NCBI GenBank assembly: GCA_049323455.1
Contig: JBMONF010000017.1
Coordinates: forward strand, 62,001 to 126,000
Direction: 5' to 3'
Length of the DNA: 64,000 nucleotides
From: Hypericibacter sp049323455
GTDB taxonomy: Bacteria > Pseudomonadota > Alphaproteobacteria > Dongiales > Dongiaceae
Shown here: one piece after another, positions 9,443-17,517 of the stretch
How positions within the stretch are numbered: the first letter of the stretch is position 1
Layout: each line of letters opens with the position of its first letter
Notes under the pieces: model-generated
The model's database searches: none
Seen by the model: only the letters and a program-made list of their open reading frames with translations
What the model was told of the DNA's origin: nothing
Program-made: the position numbers and the translations under genes

Positions 9443-10327
9443 TCAGTGCTGCTTCAGATCGGCATAGGCGCGGGCGAAGCGCGCCATGTAGTCGTCGGTG
9501 TAGGCGACGTAATCGAAGTCGAGCGTGGAGTGATGCTCGGCGATCATGCTCCACATCGTCTCGCGCAGCAGCGAAGCGCATTTCATCGCGCGATAGCGGG
9601 CTTTGAGGGCGTCATCCACCGGTCGCTCGAAATAAGCGTCGAGCAGCCAATCCTCGTCCGCCGCCGGAACGCTGTTGTTGGAGCAGAGATTGCCGAGATC
9701 GAAGAGGGGGCTCGAGAAGCCGGCATAGTCGTAATCGATGAGCCAGAGCCGCTCGCCGTCGTCGATGAAGTTGCCGGCCAAGAGGTCGTTGTGGCCGAAC
9801 ACCACGTCGATGGGGCCGACACGTGCCTTCAGATCCTCGGCGATGGCGAGCAGGCGGTCGAGTCCCGGCACCATGCGGCTGTTGCTCTCCCTGAGCGTGG
9901 CTGCATAGTCGCGAAAGATGTGGAACGGCCAGAACATGAGCACGGGCCCGCGCAGATGTTTCGGCAGCTCGTAATGGCAGCGCTTCAAGAGCGGCAGGAT
10001 GCGCTCGAGCATCGGGCGCTCGCGGACCATCTCCGGCGTGAGCGTCCGGCCTTCGATGAAGCGGAACACGAGCGCGCCCGGCTCGCAGTGGACGATCTCG
10101 GGCGCCAGCCCCACGGCATGGGCCGCGCGGCTCGCATTGAGCTCGGCGAAGCGCATCACGCCATGGACCGGGATGTCGTCGCCGATGCGCACGAAATAGC
10201 GCTGGCCGTGATCGCGGACCTCGAAATTCGCGTTGGTGATGCCGCCCTTGAGCGGGACCGGATCGACCGGCCCCAGCCAGCAACTGAGCGCCGCGGCACG
10301 TGCGCGCGGATCGGCCCCGTTCGGCAT
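9443..10327 (-). CDS. Choline/ethanolamine kinase-like phosphotransferase
   Basis: A 294-residue protein of the aminoglycoside phosphotransferase/choline kinase fold. The catalytic loop reads VVFGHNDLLAGNF and the metal-binding segment WLIDYDYAG, both characteristic of choline kinases. PLKGGITNANFEV near the N-terminus matches the nucleotide-binding start of LicA-like proteins. The ATG at 10327 is chosen because GGGGGA lies just upstream and it begins the conserved region; the open frame continues further upstream without homology. As first gene of the operon with the demethylating flavoenzyme, it may act on choline-type compounds taken from outside, but the real substrate is unknown. Confidence 0.82.
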   Translation of the reverse strand: MPNGADPRARAAALSCWLGPVDPVPLKGGITNANFEVRDHGQRYFVRIGDDIPVHGVMRFAELNASRAAHAVGLAPEIVHCEPGALVFRFIEGRTLTPEMVRERPMLERILPLLKRCHYELPKHLRGPVLMFWPFHIFRDYAATLRESNSRMVPGLDRLLAIAEDLKARVGPIDVVFGHNDLLAGNFIDDGERLWLIDYDYAGFSSPLFDLGNLCSNNSVPAADEDWLLDAYFERPVDDALKARYRAMKCASLLRETMWSMIAEHHSTLDFDYVAYTDDYMARFARAYADLKQH

Positions 10328-10479
10328 GGCCTGTCCCCCATTTCCGGTATGGCATCCCGTCTCGCCGGCAGCATCGAGCCGGCCTGGATCCCATGACAAT
10401 GCGGCGCCGCGGTCCGGGCAAGGCCGATTGCCACAAATCCACAAAATCCCATAGGCGGCGGCGAAAAGTCGTGCAAAAT

Positions 10480-10494
10480 GCCACAGAAAGTGGC
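10480..10494. promoter_or_regulatory. Inverted repeat in the divergent kinase/deoR promoter region
   Basis: GCCAC-N5-GTGGC lies in the 216-base gap between the divergently transcribed choline-kinase-like gene and the DeoR-type regulator. Related CCACA units occur just to the left (near 10432 and 10441). It is a plausible operator for the adjacent regulator, but nothing in the sequence proves binding. Confidence 0.3.
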
Positions 10495-10543
10495 CGGATC
10501 TGCGGGTAGCCGCCGAATAAGACGTGTTGATTTTGGGAATTCA

Positions 10544-11323
10544 ATGACTGCAAATCCTCAAGCTCGGCGCCGGGCGATTCTGGAAACGGTCGCCACCGAG
10601 GGCTCTTCTCGCGTCTTGGATCTGGCCGCCCGGCTGGGCGTTTCCGACGAAACCGTTCGCCGCGATCTCAAGCAGTTGGCGGCCGAAGGCTTAGTGCGAA
10701 AGGTCCATGGCAGCGTGTTGGCACCGGAGCCATCGGGCGAGCCCGGCTTCCACCAGCGCATGGGGCAGCAGGCGGAGGCCAAGAAGGCGATCGCCCAGTT
10801 GGCGGCAGCCCAGGTGCGCAACGGCGATTCTCTGCTGCTCGATACCGGCAGCACCACCGCCTACGTGGCTCGCGCGCTGCGCCATCACCGCAATCTGCTG
10901 GTGGTCACCAACTCCGTGGACATTGCGCGCATGCTCGCGACGCGCAACGGCAACCGCGTCTACATGGCGGGCGGCGAGCTCAGGGCCGACGACGGCGCCG
11001 CGTTGGGCGCCTCCGCGATCGCCTTCGTGCAGCAGTTTCGCGTGCGCCTGGCTTTTCTTTCCATCGGCGCCATCGATCTCGAGGACGGGCTGATGGATTT
11101 CTATCTGGAAGAGGCGGAGTTCTCGCGCGTGGCGATGCAGCGCGCCGAGCGGACCCTCATCGTCGCGGACCGGTCCAAGTTCGGGCGCCGCGCGCTCGTC
11201 AGCGTGTGCCCGCTTTCGGCGATCGAGACCCTGATCACCGATGCGCCGCCGCCGCCGCCGTTCCTCGAGCGCCTGCGCAAGGCCGACACCACGGTGCTGG
11301 TCGCCGAACGCGCCGGCCGCTGA
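10544..11323 (+). CDS. DeoR/GlpR-family transcriptional regulator
   Basis: A 259-residue repressor with an N-terminal winged helix (VSDETVRRDLKQLAAEGLVRKVHG, split by the turn near residues 31-54) and a C-terminal DeoR sensor domain with DTGSTTAYVARAL and the conserved GAIDLEDGLMDFYLEEAEFSR region. The start at 10544 is preferred because GGGA is correctly spaced and the helix-turn-helix follows directly. It is divergent from the kinase-dehydrogenase-sulfatase operon and convergent with proW, whose end is 8 bases away. Regulators of this family sense phosphorylated sugars or related metabolites, so a phosphorylated product of the neighbouring kinase is a reasonable candidate ligand. Confidence 0.9.
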   Translation: MTANPQARRRAILETVATEGSSRVLDLAARLGVSDETVRRDLKQLAAEGLVRKVHGSVLAPEPSGEPGFHQRMGQQAEAKKAIAQLAAAQVRNGDSLLLDTGSTTAYVARALRHHRNLLVVTNSVDIARMLATRNGNRVYMAGGELRADDGAALGASAIAFVQQFRVRLAFLSIGAIDLEDGLMDFYLEEAEFSRVAMQRAERTLIVADRSKFGRRALVSVCPLSAIETLITDAPPPPPFLERLRKADTTVLVAERAGR

Positions 11324-11331
11324 CGCGCCGG

Positions 11332-13308
11332 TCACGCCAGCCCGAGGCGCCGGCGTGCGCGTCCGCTCCCGGCACCGATCAGCCGATCGGCCACGATGCC
11401 GATGAAGGCGACGGCGAGGCCGGCCACGATGCCGCGCCCCGAATCCGCCTTCGCCAGCGAGATGAAGACCTCCTGCCCCAGATCGCGCGTGCCCACCATG
11501 GCGGCGATGATCAGCATGGAGAGCGCCAGCAGAATGGTCTGGTTGATGCCGAGCATGATCTCGGGCAGGGCCAGGGGGAGCTGCACGCGCCAGAAGATCT
11601 GCCGGCGCGTGCAGCCCGAGACGGTCGCGGCCTCGATCAGCGCCGGCGGGACCTGGCGGATGCCGTGGTCGGTATAGCGGATGGCCGGAACGATGGCGAA
11701 GGACACGACGGCAATGAGCGCCGTCACGTCGCCGACGCGAAACAGCATGACGACGGGAATCAGGAACACGAAGGAGGGCAGGGTCTGCAGCGTATCGATG
11801 ATCGGCGTGATGATGCCGTGCGCCCTGTCGCTGCGCGCGCCCCAGACGCCGAGCGGAATCCCGATGAGCGCCGAGATGATCGACGCGATGCCGCAGAGAT
11901 AGACCGTCGACATCGTCTTCTCCCAGAGGCCGACCGCCGCGCAGAAGAAGGTGAGGCCGGCGGCCAGTGCGGCCAGCCTGAGCCCGCCCAGCCGCCAGCC
12001 GGCAAGGCCGAGAAGACCGGCCGCGGCGAGCCACGGCATTCCTTCGAGGAAGGTGCGGACGGGGTTGAGAACGTTCAGGAGCAGGAAGGTGCGAAAGGTT
12101 TCGATCGCGTCGAAGAAGTTCTGGGTGATCCAATCCACCATCGCCTTCCAGATCGGCGCGGTGCTGATGGTGATCGAGGCCGGCACCTTGTAGAGCGCGG
12201 GCCAGGCGATGCTGACGAGCGTGGTCAGGGCGAGTGCCGCGAGCGCGGCAGTCATGTAGGGATGGCGCCGCCACAGCGCGCCCTCCGGATGGATCGCGGG
12301 ACGCTGATGGGCGGCGGCCTGGCTCAGGCGGTCGAGCGCGATGGCAAGCGCGACGATGGCGAGGCCGGCCTCGAGCGCGACGCCGACCTTGAGCGCTCTG
12401 AGCGCCAGCAGCACGTCGTAGCCGAGCCCGCCGGCACCGATCATGGACGAGATGATCACCATGTTGAGCGACAGCATGATCACCTGATTGACGCCGACCA
12501 TGAGCGTCGGGCGCGCCGCCGGCAGCAGCACGCGCCAGAGCTTCTGCTGGCGCGTGCAGCCGGCCATCTCGCCGAAGTCGTCGATCTCCTGCGGCACGCG
12601 CTGCAGCGCCAGGATGGTGGCGCGCACCATCGGCGGGGTGGCAAAAATGCCGGTCGCGAGCATCGCCGACACGGGGTTGTTGCCGAACAGCAGCAGCATC
12701 GGCACCAGATAGGCGAAGGTCGGCATCGTCTGCATCAGGTCGAGGCAGGGGGTGATGAGCAGCCGATCGATCGTCGGATGCTTGTAGCCCCAGACGCCGA
12801 GCAGCAGGCCGGTGGCAACGCAGTAGGGCACGCAGATCGCGATCAAGGCCAATGTCAGCATCGCGCTTTCCCACTGGCCGAAGAGAGCGATGTAGAGGAA
12901 GCAGGCGCCGGCCGCGAGCGCCAGCGACCGGCCCCCCAGCGCCAATCCCGCAACGGAAATGGCGATGACGAGGCCGAGCCAAGAGAGGCGCGGGATCGTC
13001 AACGCGGCTTCGCCTCGGCCGAACTGGAAGTTCTTCGACAAGAGCCCGAAGGCGGCATCGAGCGGCACGCCGACGATGTCGGAGAAGCCGCGCGTGAGCC
13101 AGGCGAGGTTGACCTTCGTCCAGTTCATGACCGCGCTGATCCAGCTCGCGAGCGGCACGACCCAGTCCTTGGGATAATCGACCGCCCAGGGCAGAACGTC
13201 GCCGTAGAGATAGAGCAGCGCCGAGACGAGAAGGGCTGCCGCCCAGATCCAGACCCAGGGATCGGCTGCGGTCCGGCGCGCTTCTCGGGCCTGGGTGAGG
13301 GCGCTCAT
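11332..13308 (-). CDS. proW: Betaine-type ABC transporter permease, double-length fused ProW
   Basis: A 658-residue membrane protein made of two tandem ProW-like halves. Each half has its own ATPase-contact loop: GCTRQQKLWRVLLPAARP in the first half and GCTRRQIFWRVQLPLALP in the second. The start ATG at 13308 overlaps the proV stop as ATGA. In most bacteria ProW is about 350 residues and works as a homodimer; here one chain supplies both halves, as in some alphaproteobacterial uptake systems. With ProV and ProX it should import glycine betaine, proline betaine or a related quaternary amine across the inner membrane. Confidence 0.9.
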   Translation of the reverse strand: MSALTQAREARRTAADPWVWIWAAALLVSALLYLYGDVLPWAVDYPKDWVVPLASWISAVMNWTKVNLAWLTRGFSDIVGVPLDAAFGLLSKNFQFGRGEAALTIPRLSWLGLVIAISVAGLALGGRSLALAAGACFLYIALFGQWESAMLTLALIAICVPYCVATGLLLGVWGYKHPTIDRLLITPCLDLMQTMPTFAYLVPMLLLFGNNPVSAMLATGIFATPPMVRATILALQRVPQEIDDFGEMAGCTRQQKLWRVLLPAARPTLMVGVNQVIMLSLNMVIISSMIGAGGLGYDVLLALRALKVGVALEAGLAIVALAIALDRLSQAAAHQRPAIHPEGALWRRHPYMTAALAALALTTLVSIAWPALYKVPASITISTAPIWKAMVDWITQNFFDAIETFRTFLLLNVLNPVRTFLEGMPWLAAAGLLGLAGWRLGGLRLAALAAGLTFFCAAVGLWEKTMSTVYLCGIASIISALIGIPLGVWGARSDRAHGIITPIIDTLQTLPSFVFLIPVVMLFRVGDVTALIAVVSFAIVPAIRYTDHGIRQVPPALIEAATVSGCTRRQIFWRVQLPLALPEIMLGINQTILLALSMLIIAAMVGTRDLGQEVFISLAKADSGRGIVAGLAVAFIGIVADRLIGAGSGRARRRLGLA

Positions 13309-14378
13309 GCCGCCGCCTCGCGGCCGGCGAGCAGGTTGACGACAGCCTGCGGCGTGACCTCGCCGATGATCCGTCCGGCACCGTCGACGACGGCGAAGGG
13401 CTGGCCGGCCGCGACGATATCGGCGGCGAAGCTCGCGACCTTCGCCGTTGCCGGCACGCGGTTGGCGGCATCCGCATTCGCGCCGGCCGGCGACATCAGG
13501 CTCTTCGCCGACAGGACCTTGGCGCGCTGGACGTCGCGGGTGAACTCGGCGACATAGTCGGTTGCCGGGCGCGTCACCAGCTCCTCGGGCGTGCCGATCT
13601 GGATGATCTCGCCATCCTTCATGATGGCGATGCGATCTGCGAGCCGGATCGCCTCGTCGAAATCGTGCGTGATGAAGACGATGGTCTTGTGCAGCACGTT
13701 CTGCAGCCGCATCAGCTCCTGCTGCATCTCGCGGCGGATCAAGGGATCGAGCGCGGAGAAGGGCTCGTCGAGGAACCAGATTTGCGGCTCGACCGCGAGG
13801 CTGCGGGCGATGCCGACGCGCTGCTGCTGCCCGCCCGACAATTCGCGCGGGTAGAAATTCTCCCGGCCCTTGAGCCCGACCAGCTCGATCATTTCTCTCG
13901 CCCGCGCCTCGCGCTGGGCGCGCGGCTTGCCCTGGACCGAAAGGGGGAAGGCCACGTTCTCGAGAACGGTGAGATGAGGCAGCAGAGCGAAGTGCTGGAA
14001 CACCATGCCCATCCGATGCCGCCTGATCTCGATCAGTTCGCGCTCCGAGACCTGCAGCAGGTTCCGCCCGTCGAACATGATCTCGCCGGCGGTCGGCTCG
14101 ATCAGCCGCGCCATGCATCGCAGCAGCGTCGACTTGCCCGAGCCCGAGAGGCCCATGATGATGAAAATCTCGCCTTCTTTGACCTCGACGCTGGCATTGC
14201 GCACCGCGCCGACCAGACCGGCGGCAGCGAGCGCCGCGGCAGTTGGGCTTCCGCCTTCGGCTGCGAGCATCTGCTCGGCCCCGCGCCCGAACACCTTCCA
14301 GACATTGCGGCAGGCCAGCATCACCGTTCGGCCGTTGGCAGCGGCCGATATCGTCGTTGTCGGTGGGCTTGCGTTCAT
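13305..14378 (-). CDS. proV: Betaine-type ABC transporter ATP-binding protein (ProV-like)
   Basis: A 357-residue ATPase with Walker A GLSGSGKST, signature LSGGQQQR and Walker B IWFLDEPFSALD. The N-terminal part contains the ProV-type insertion before the nucleotide-binding core, and the C-terminal 80 residues (from about KVLSAKSL) look like a degenerate CBS-pair region, which in ProV/OpuA proteins senses ionic strength. The ATG at 14378 follows GGGGA. It overlaps proW by 4 bases and lies 178 bases downstream of proX, with a hairpin in between. Confidence 0.92.
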   Translation of the reverse strand: MNASPPTTTISAAANGRTVMLACRNVWKVFGRGAEQMLAAEGGSPTAAALAAAGLVGAVRNASVEVKEGEIFIIMGLSGSGKSTLLRCMARLIEPTAGEIMFDGRNLLQVSERELIEIRRHRMGMVFQHFALLPHLTVLENVAFPLSVQGKPRAQREARAREMIELVGLKGRENFYPRELSGGQQQRVGIARSLAVEPQIWFLDEPFSALDPLIRREMQQELMRLQNVLHKTIVFITHDFDEAIRLADRIAIMKDGEIIQIGTPEELVTRPATDYVAEFTRDVQRAKVLSAKSLMSPAGANADAANRVPATAKVASFAADIVAAGQPFAVVDGAGRIIGEVTPQAVVNLLAGREAAA

Positions 14379-14472
14379 CCCGTCGTTCCCCGTCCCCTCG
14401 ATCGGATTGCCGCGCCCGGCAGGTTGCCGCGTACGCCGCACCGCGGTTCCTTACCGAAAATGAGCGGAAAGA

Positions 14473-14503
14473 CCGGTTCGGGACACGCCGTGCCTCGAAC
14501 CGG
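14473..14503 (-). terminator. Hairpin between proX and proV
   Basis: CCGGTTCG and CGAACCGG form an 8-pair stem, extendable by a G-T and a G-C pair, around a GC-rich loop. It sits after the proX stop on the minus strand with no following T run. It more likely acts as an mRNA-stabilising or partial-termination element than as a full terminator; such elements often keep binding-protein mRNA more abundant than that of the membrane components. Confidence 0.45.
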
Positions 14504-14556
14504 CCTCTCCAGCCTGTGACGAACTCAGCTTGCGCTGCCTGCCGCAGGGCGGCGCG

Positions 14557-15534
14557 TTACTTCGCCCATTCGCGCCATGTCGCCTCGTGGGCATCGACCC
14601 AGGCCGTGGCGACGTCCTCGATCGACTTGCCCTCGAGATCGACCTGACCCGTCAAGCCGTTCAGGTCGTTGGCGTCGATGACGTAGGCCTTGGCGACCTT
14701 GTAGGCGACCGGCCACTGGTCCTTCATCCCGGCCCATGCGTATTTCCAGATTTCGCCGTGCGGCTTGCCGCAGTCGTGCGCCAGGTCGGGGTTGATGCCC
14801 CATTTGGGGTCGTTGTAGCAGTCGGCCGTATATTCCGGAAATTGCACCCATTCGCCCTGGTACTTCGAGGGCGCCCAATGCGGCGAGTAGATCCACAGCA
14901 TGATCGGGGCCTTGCGCTGATAGGCGGAATCGAGTTCCGCGAACATCGCAGCGTCGGTGCCGGCATGGACTACGACGAAGGGCAGCTTCAGCGCCTCGAC
15001 CCGCTCGTCGTCGAACCCTTCCCAGGTCACCGGGCCGCCGAGATAGCGGCCCTTCGGCGCCGTCTCGGGCGTCGAAAAGGCTTCGGCGCATTTCGGGTCC
15101 AGGAGCGTCTTCCAGTCGGGCAGGCCGGGGCACTTCTCCTTCATGTAGAGCGGATACCACCATTCCTCCTTGGCCTTCGGGCCGAGCGCGCCGAGCCGCT
15201 CGGTCTGGCCGGTCGCATCGGAGGCCTTCATCGCCTCGCCGGCCGTCGTATCCCAGTATTCGAGGGCGACGGTCAGGTCGCCGTTGGTGAGACCGGTGGT
15301 GAGGCTCGAGAGATAGTCCGCGGTCGGATATTCGACCGTGTAGCCGAGCCGTTCGAGGATGGTGCCGAGAATCTTCGCGTTGATGTTGACGCTGGTCCAG
15401 TCGAACAGCGCAATCTTGATCGGGTCGGTCGATTCCGGCACGCCGGCTTTCGCCGGAGCCGTCGCCGCCGCCGCCAGCGCCAAGCCGCACACGGCGGCCG
15501 TGACACCGGCGAGGGCCCTGAAGCCTGTCGCCAT
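14557..15534 (-). CDS. proX: Betaine-type ABC transporter substrate-binding protein (ProX/OpuAC-like)
   Basis: A 325-residue periplasmic binding protein. A Sec signal peptide is visible in the first 30 residues, with a hydrophobic core ending in APAKA. The mature part starts TDPIKIALFDWTSVNINAKIL, the usual opening of OpuAC-family proteins, and is rich in Trp and Tyr, which form the aromatic box for quaternary amines in this family. GGGAGGA precedes the ATG at good spacing. It is the first gene of the proX-proV-proW set. The ligand could be glycine betaine, proline betaine, choline or carnitine. Confidence 0.9.
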   Translation of the reverse strand: MATGFRALAGVTAAVCGLALAAAATAPAKAGVPESTDPIKIALFDWTSVNINAKILGTILERLGYTVEYPTADYLSSLTTGLTNGDLTVALEYWDTTAGEAMKASDATGQTERLGALGPKAKEEWWYPLYMKEKCPGLPDWKTLLDPKCAEAFSTPETAPKGRYLGGPVTWEGFDDERVEALKLPFVVVHAGTDAAMFAELDSAYQRKAPIMLWIYSPHWAPSKYQGEWVQFPEYTADCYNDPKWGINPDLAHDCGKPHGEIWKYAWAGMKDQWPVAYKVAKAYVIDANDLNGLTGQVDLEGKSIEDVATAWVDAHEATWREWAK

Positions 15535-15711
15535 CGTGGTTCCTCCCTGATTTTTGGTGGCGCCGGTTGCGCGTCCTCGCTCCTGCGCTCATTTGCCGCA
15601 GAATGAAAGCGCGGACCGTGCATGCTTGGCAAGCCGTAACCGCGCGCGGCCATACCAATTCCAGGCCAATTGCCGAATTCGGCCGGCGAAGGCCGCTTGC
15701 GAGCCGATGCG

Positions 15712-17505
15712 CTAGATGTCCTCGGGCGCGAGCGCGAGCAGGCTGCCGGGTCCGTTCACGGCGGCCGCGGCAAGCGCGCCGGTTCGTGGCAGAAGATTGT
15801 CGGCATAGAACCGCGCCGTCGCCAGCTTGGCGGCGAGGAACGCGTCGTCGGTGCCGTTTGCGGCCATGCGGCGGCGGGCGGCTGCGGCCTGACGCGCCAT
15901 GAGCCAGCCGCCGATGGCCGTACCGGCGAGCTCGAGATAGGGCGTGGCACCCGCCAGTGCCCGCGGCAACTCCTTCGGCATCCGCTCGACGAGCCAGCGC
16001 GTCGTCGCATCGAGATCGTCGAGCGCTGCCTCCAGCGTCCGACCGATGCCGGTCAGATCGCTGTCGCCGCTCTCGGACAAGCTCGCGGCGTCCGCGCGCA
16101 TCTCCGCCAGCAGCGCCGTCATGGCGGCACCCCCGTCGCGCCCGAGCTTGCGCCCGACCAGGTCGATCGCCTGGATGCCGTTGGTGCCCTCGTAGATCGG
16201 CGCGATGCGCGCGTCGCGCAAATGCTGCGCGGCGCCGGTGCCTTCGATGTAGCCGAGACCGCCATGGACCTGGATGTTGAGCGAGGCGACATCGACCCCG
16301 CGGTCGGTGCACCAGGCCTTGGCGATCGGCGTCATCAACTCGGCATGGGCGAGCGCCGTGGCGCGTCGGCTTGCCTCCGGCTCGCACTTGGCGCGGTCGA
16401 GCGCACCGGCGGTGAGATAGATGATGGCGCGCATGGCGTCGGTGAGTGCCCGCATCGTCATCAGCGTGCGGCGCACATCGGGATGGCGAATGATCGGTAC
16501 GGGCTCGCCGTCGCGTGCCTCGGCCAGGCGGCTCTGGACGCGCTGACGGGCATAGCTGCGCGCTTGCTGCAAAGCGCGCTCGGCGATGGCAAGGCCCTCG
16601 ATGCCGACCGCGAGCCGCGCGTTGTTCATCATCGTGAACATGTACTCCATGCCGCGCTGCTCCTCGCCGATGAGGAAGCCCACGGCGCCGCCGTTCTCGC
16701 CGTAGCTCATCACGCAGGTGGGGCTCGCCTTGATGCCCATCTTGTGCTCGAGCGAGAGGCAGCGCAGGTCGTTGCGCCGGCCCGGAGCGCCGTCGGCGTT
16801 GGGCAGGAACTTCGGCACGATGAAGAGCGAGATGCCCTTGGTGCCGGCCGGCGCGCCAGCCGTGCGCGCCAGCACCAGATGGACGATGTTCTCGGTGAAA
16901 TCCTGCTCGCCATAGGTGATGAAGATCTTCTGGCCGGTGATGCGGTAATGGGCGCCGTCCTTGACCGCCCGCGTCCTGAGCGCGCCCACATCGGAGCCTG
17001 CCTGCGGCTCGGTCAGGTTCATGGTGCCGGCCCATTCGCCCGACACGAGCTTGGGCAGGTAAAGTGCCTGCTGCTCGGGCGACCCATGGCGCTGCAGCGC
17101 CTCGACGGCGCTCTGCGTCAGGAGCGGGCAGAGCGAGAAGGCCATGTTGGCCGAGGACCACATTTCCTGCAGCGCCGAGGCAAGCGCCCAGGGCAGGCCC
17201 TGTCCGCCCCATCGCGGCTCGAACGGCACGCCGTTCCAGCCGCCTTGCGCGAAGGCGCGGTAGGCCTCTTTGAAGCCCTTGGGCGTAACGACAACGCCGT
17301 TCTCGATGCGGCTTCCTTCCTGGTCGCCGATCGAGTTCAGCGGCGCCAGCATCTCGGCTGCGAACCTGCCGGCTTCGCCCAGGATCTGGTCGATCAGCTC
17401 CGGCGTGGCGTCCTCATAGCCGGGCAGCCTGGCGATGCCGGCGAGGTCGGCGATTTCGTCCAGCACGAAGCGCATCTCGGACAGAGGCGCGGCATAGCCG
17501 GTCAT
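15712..17505 (-). CDS. Acyl-CoA dehydrogenase, DmdC/long C-terminal type
   Basis: A 597-residue flavoprotein, longer than classic 380-residue acyl-CoA dehydrogenases and matching the length of DmdC-type enzymes. Seen are the N-terminal all-helical part, the FAD-binding segment MNLTEPQAGSDVG, the central beta domain, the IYEGTNGIQAIDL segment that carries the usual catalytic glutamate, and a C-terminal extension with the ACDH_C-like helical domain. It should oxidise an acyl-CoA to the enoyl-CoA and pass electrons to ETF. DmdC acts on methylmercaptopropionyl-CoA, but many relatives have other substrates, so that role is not claimed. It lies 12 bases after a D-2-hydroxyacid dehydrogenase gene. 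Confidence 0.9.
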   Translation of the reverse strand: MTGYAAPLSEMRFVLDEIADLAGIARLPGYEDATPELIDQILGEAGRFAAEMLAPLNSIGDQEGSRIENGVVVTPKGFKEAYRAFAQGGWNGVPFEPRWGGQGLPWALASALQEMWSSANMAFSLCPLLTQSAVEALQRHGSPEQQALYLPKLVSGEWAGTMNLTEPQAGSDVGALRTRAVKDGAHYRITGQKIFITYGEQDFTENIVHLVLARTAGAPAGTKGISLFIVPKFLPNADGAPGRRNDLRCLSLEHKMGIKASPTCVMSYGENGGAVGFLIGEEQRGMEYMFTMMNNARLAVGIEGLAIAERALQQARSYARQRVQSRLAEARDGEPVPIIRHPDVRRTLMTMRALTDAMRAIIYLTAGALDRAKCEPEASRRATALAHAELMTPIAKAWCTDRGVDVASLNIQVHGGLGYIEGTGAAQHLRDARIAPIYEGTNGIQAIDLVGRKLGRDGGAAMTALLAEMRADAASLSESGDSDLTGIGRTLEAALDDLDATTRWLVERMPKELPRALAGATPYLELAGTAIGGWLMARQAAAARRRMAANGTDDAFLAAKLATARFYADNLLPRTGALAAAAVNGPGSLLALAPEDI

Positions 17506-17517
17506 GGAGCCATCCTC

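Noticed and set aside
7000..9606. 868-residue open frame on the plus strand
   Set aside because: Antisense to the dimethylglycine-dehydrogenase-like gene; charged, low-complexity composition and no motif.
13305..14441. Longer ProV starting at 14441
   Set aside because: The first 21 codons lack homology and a ribosome-binding site; the ATG at 14378 has GGGGA upstream.
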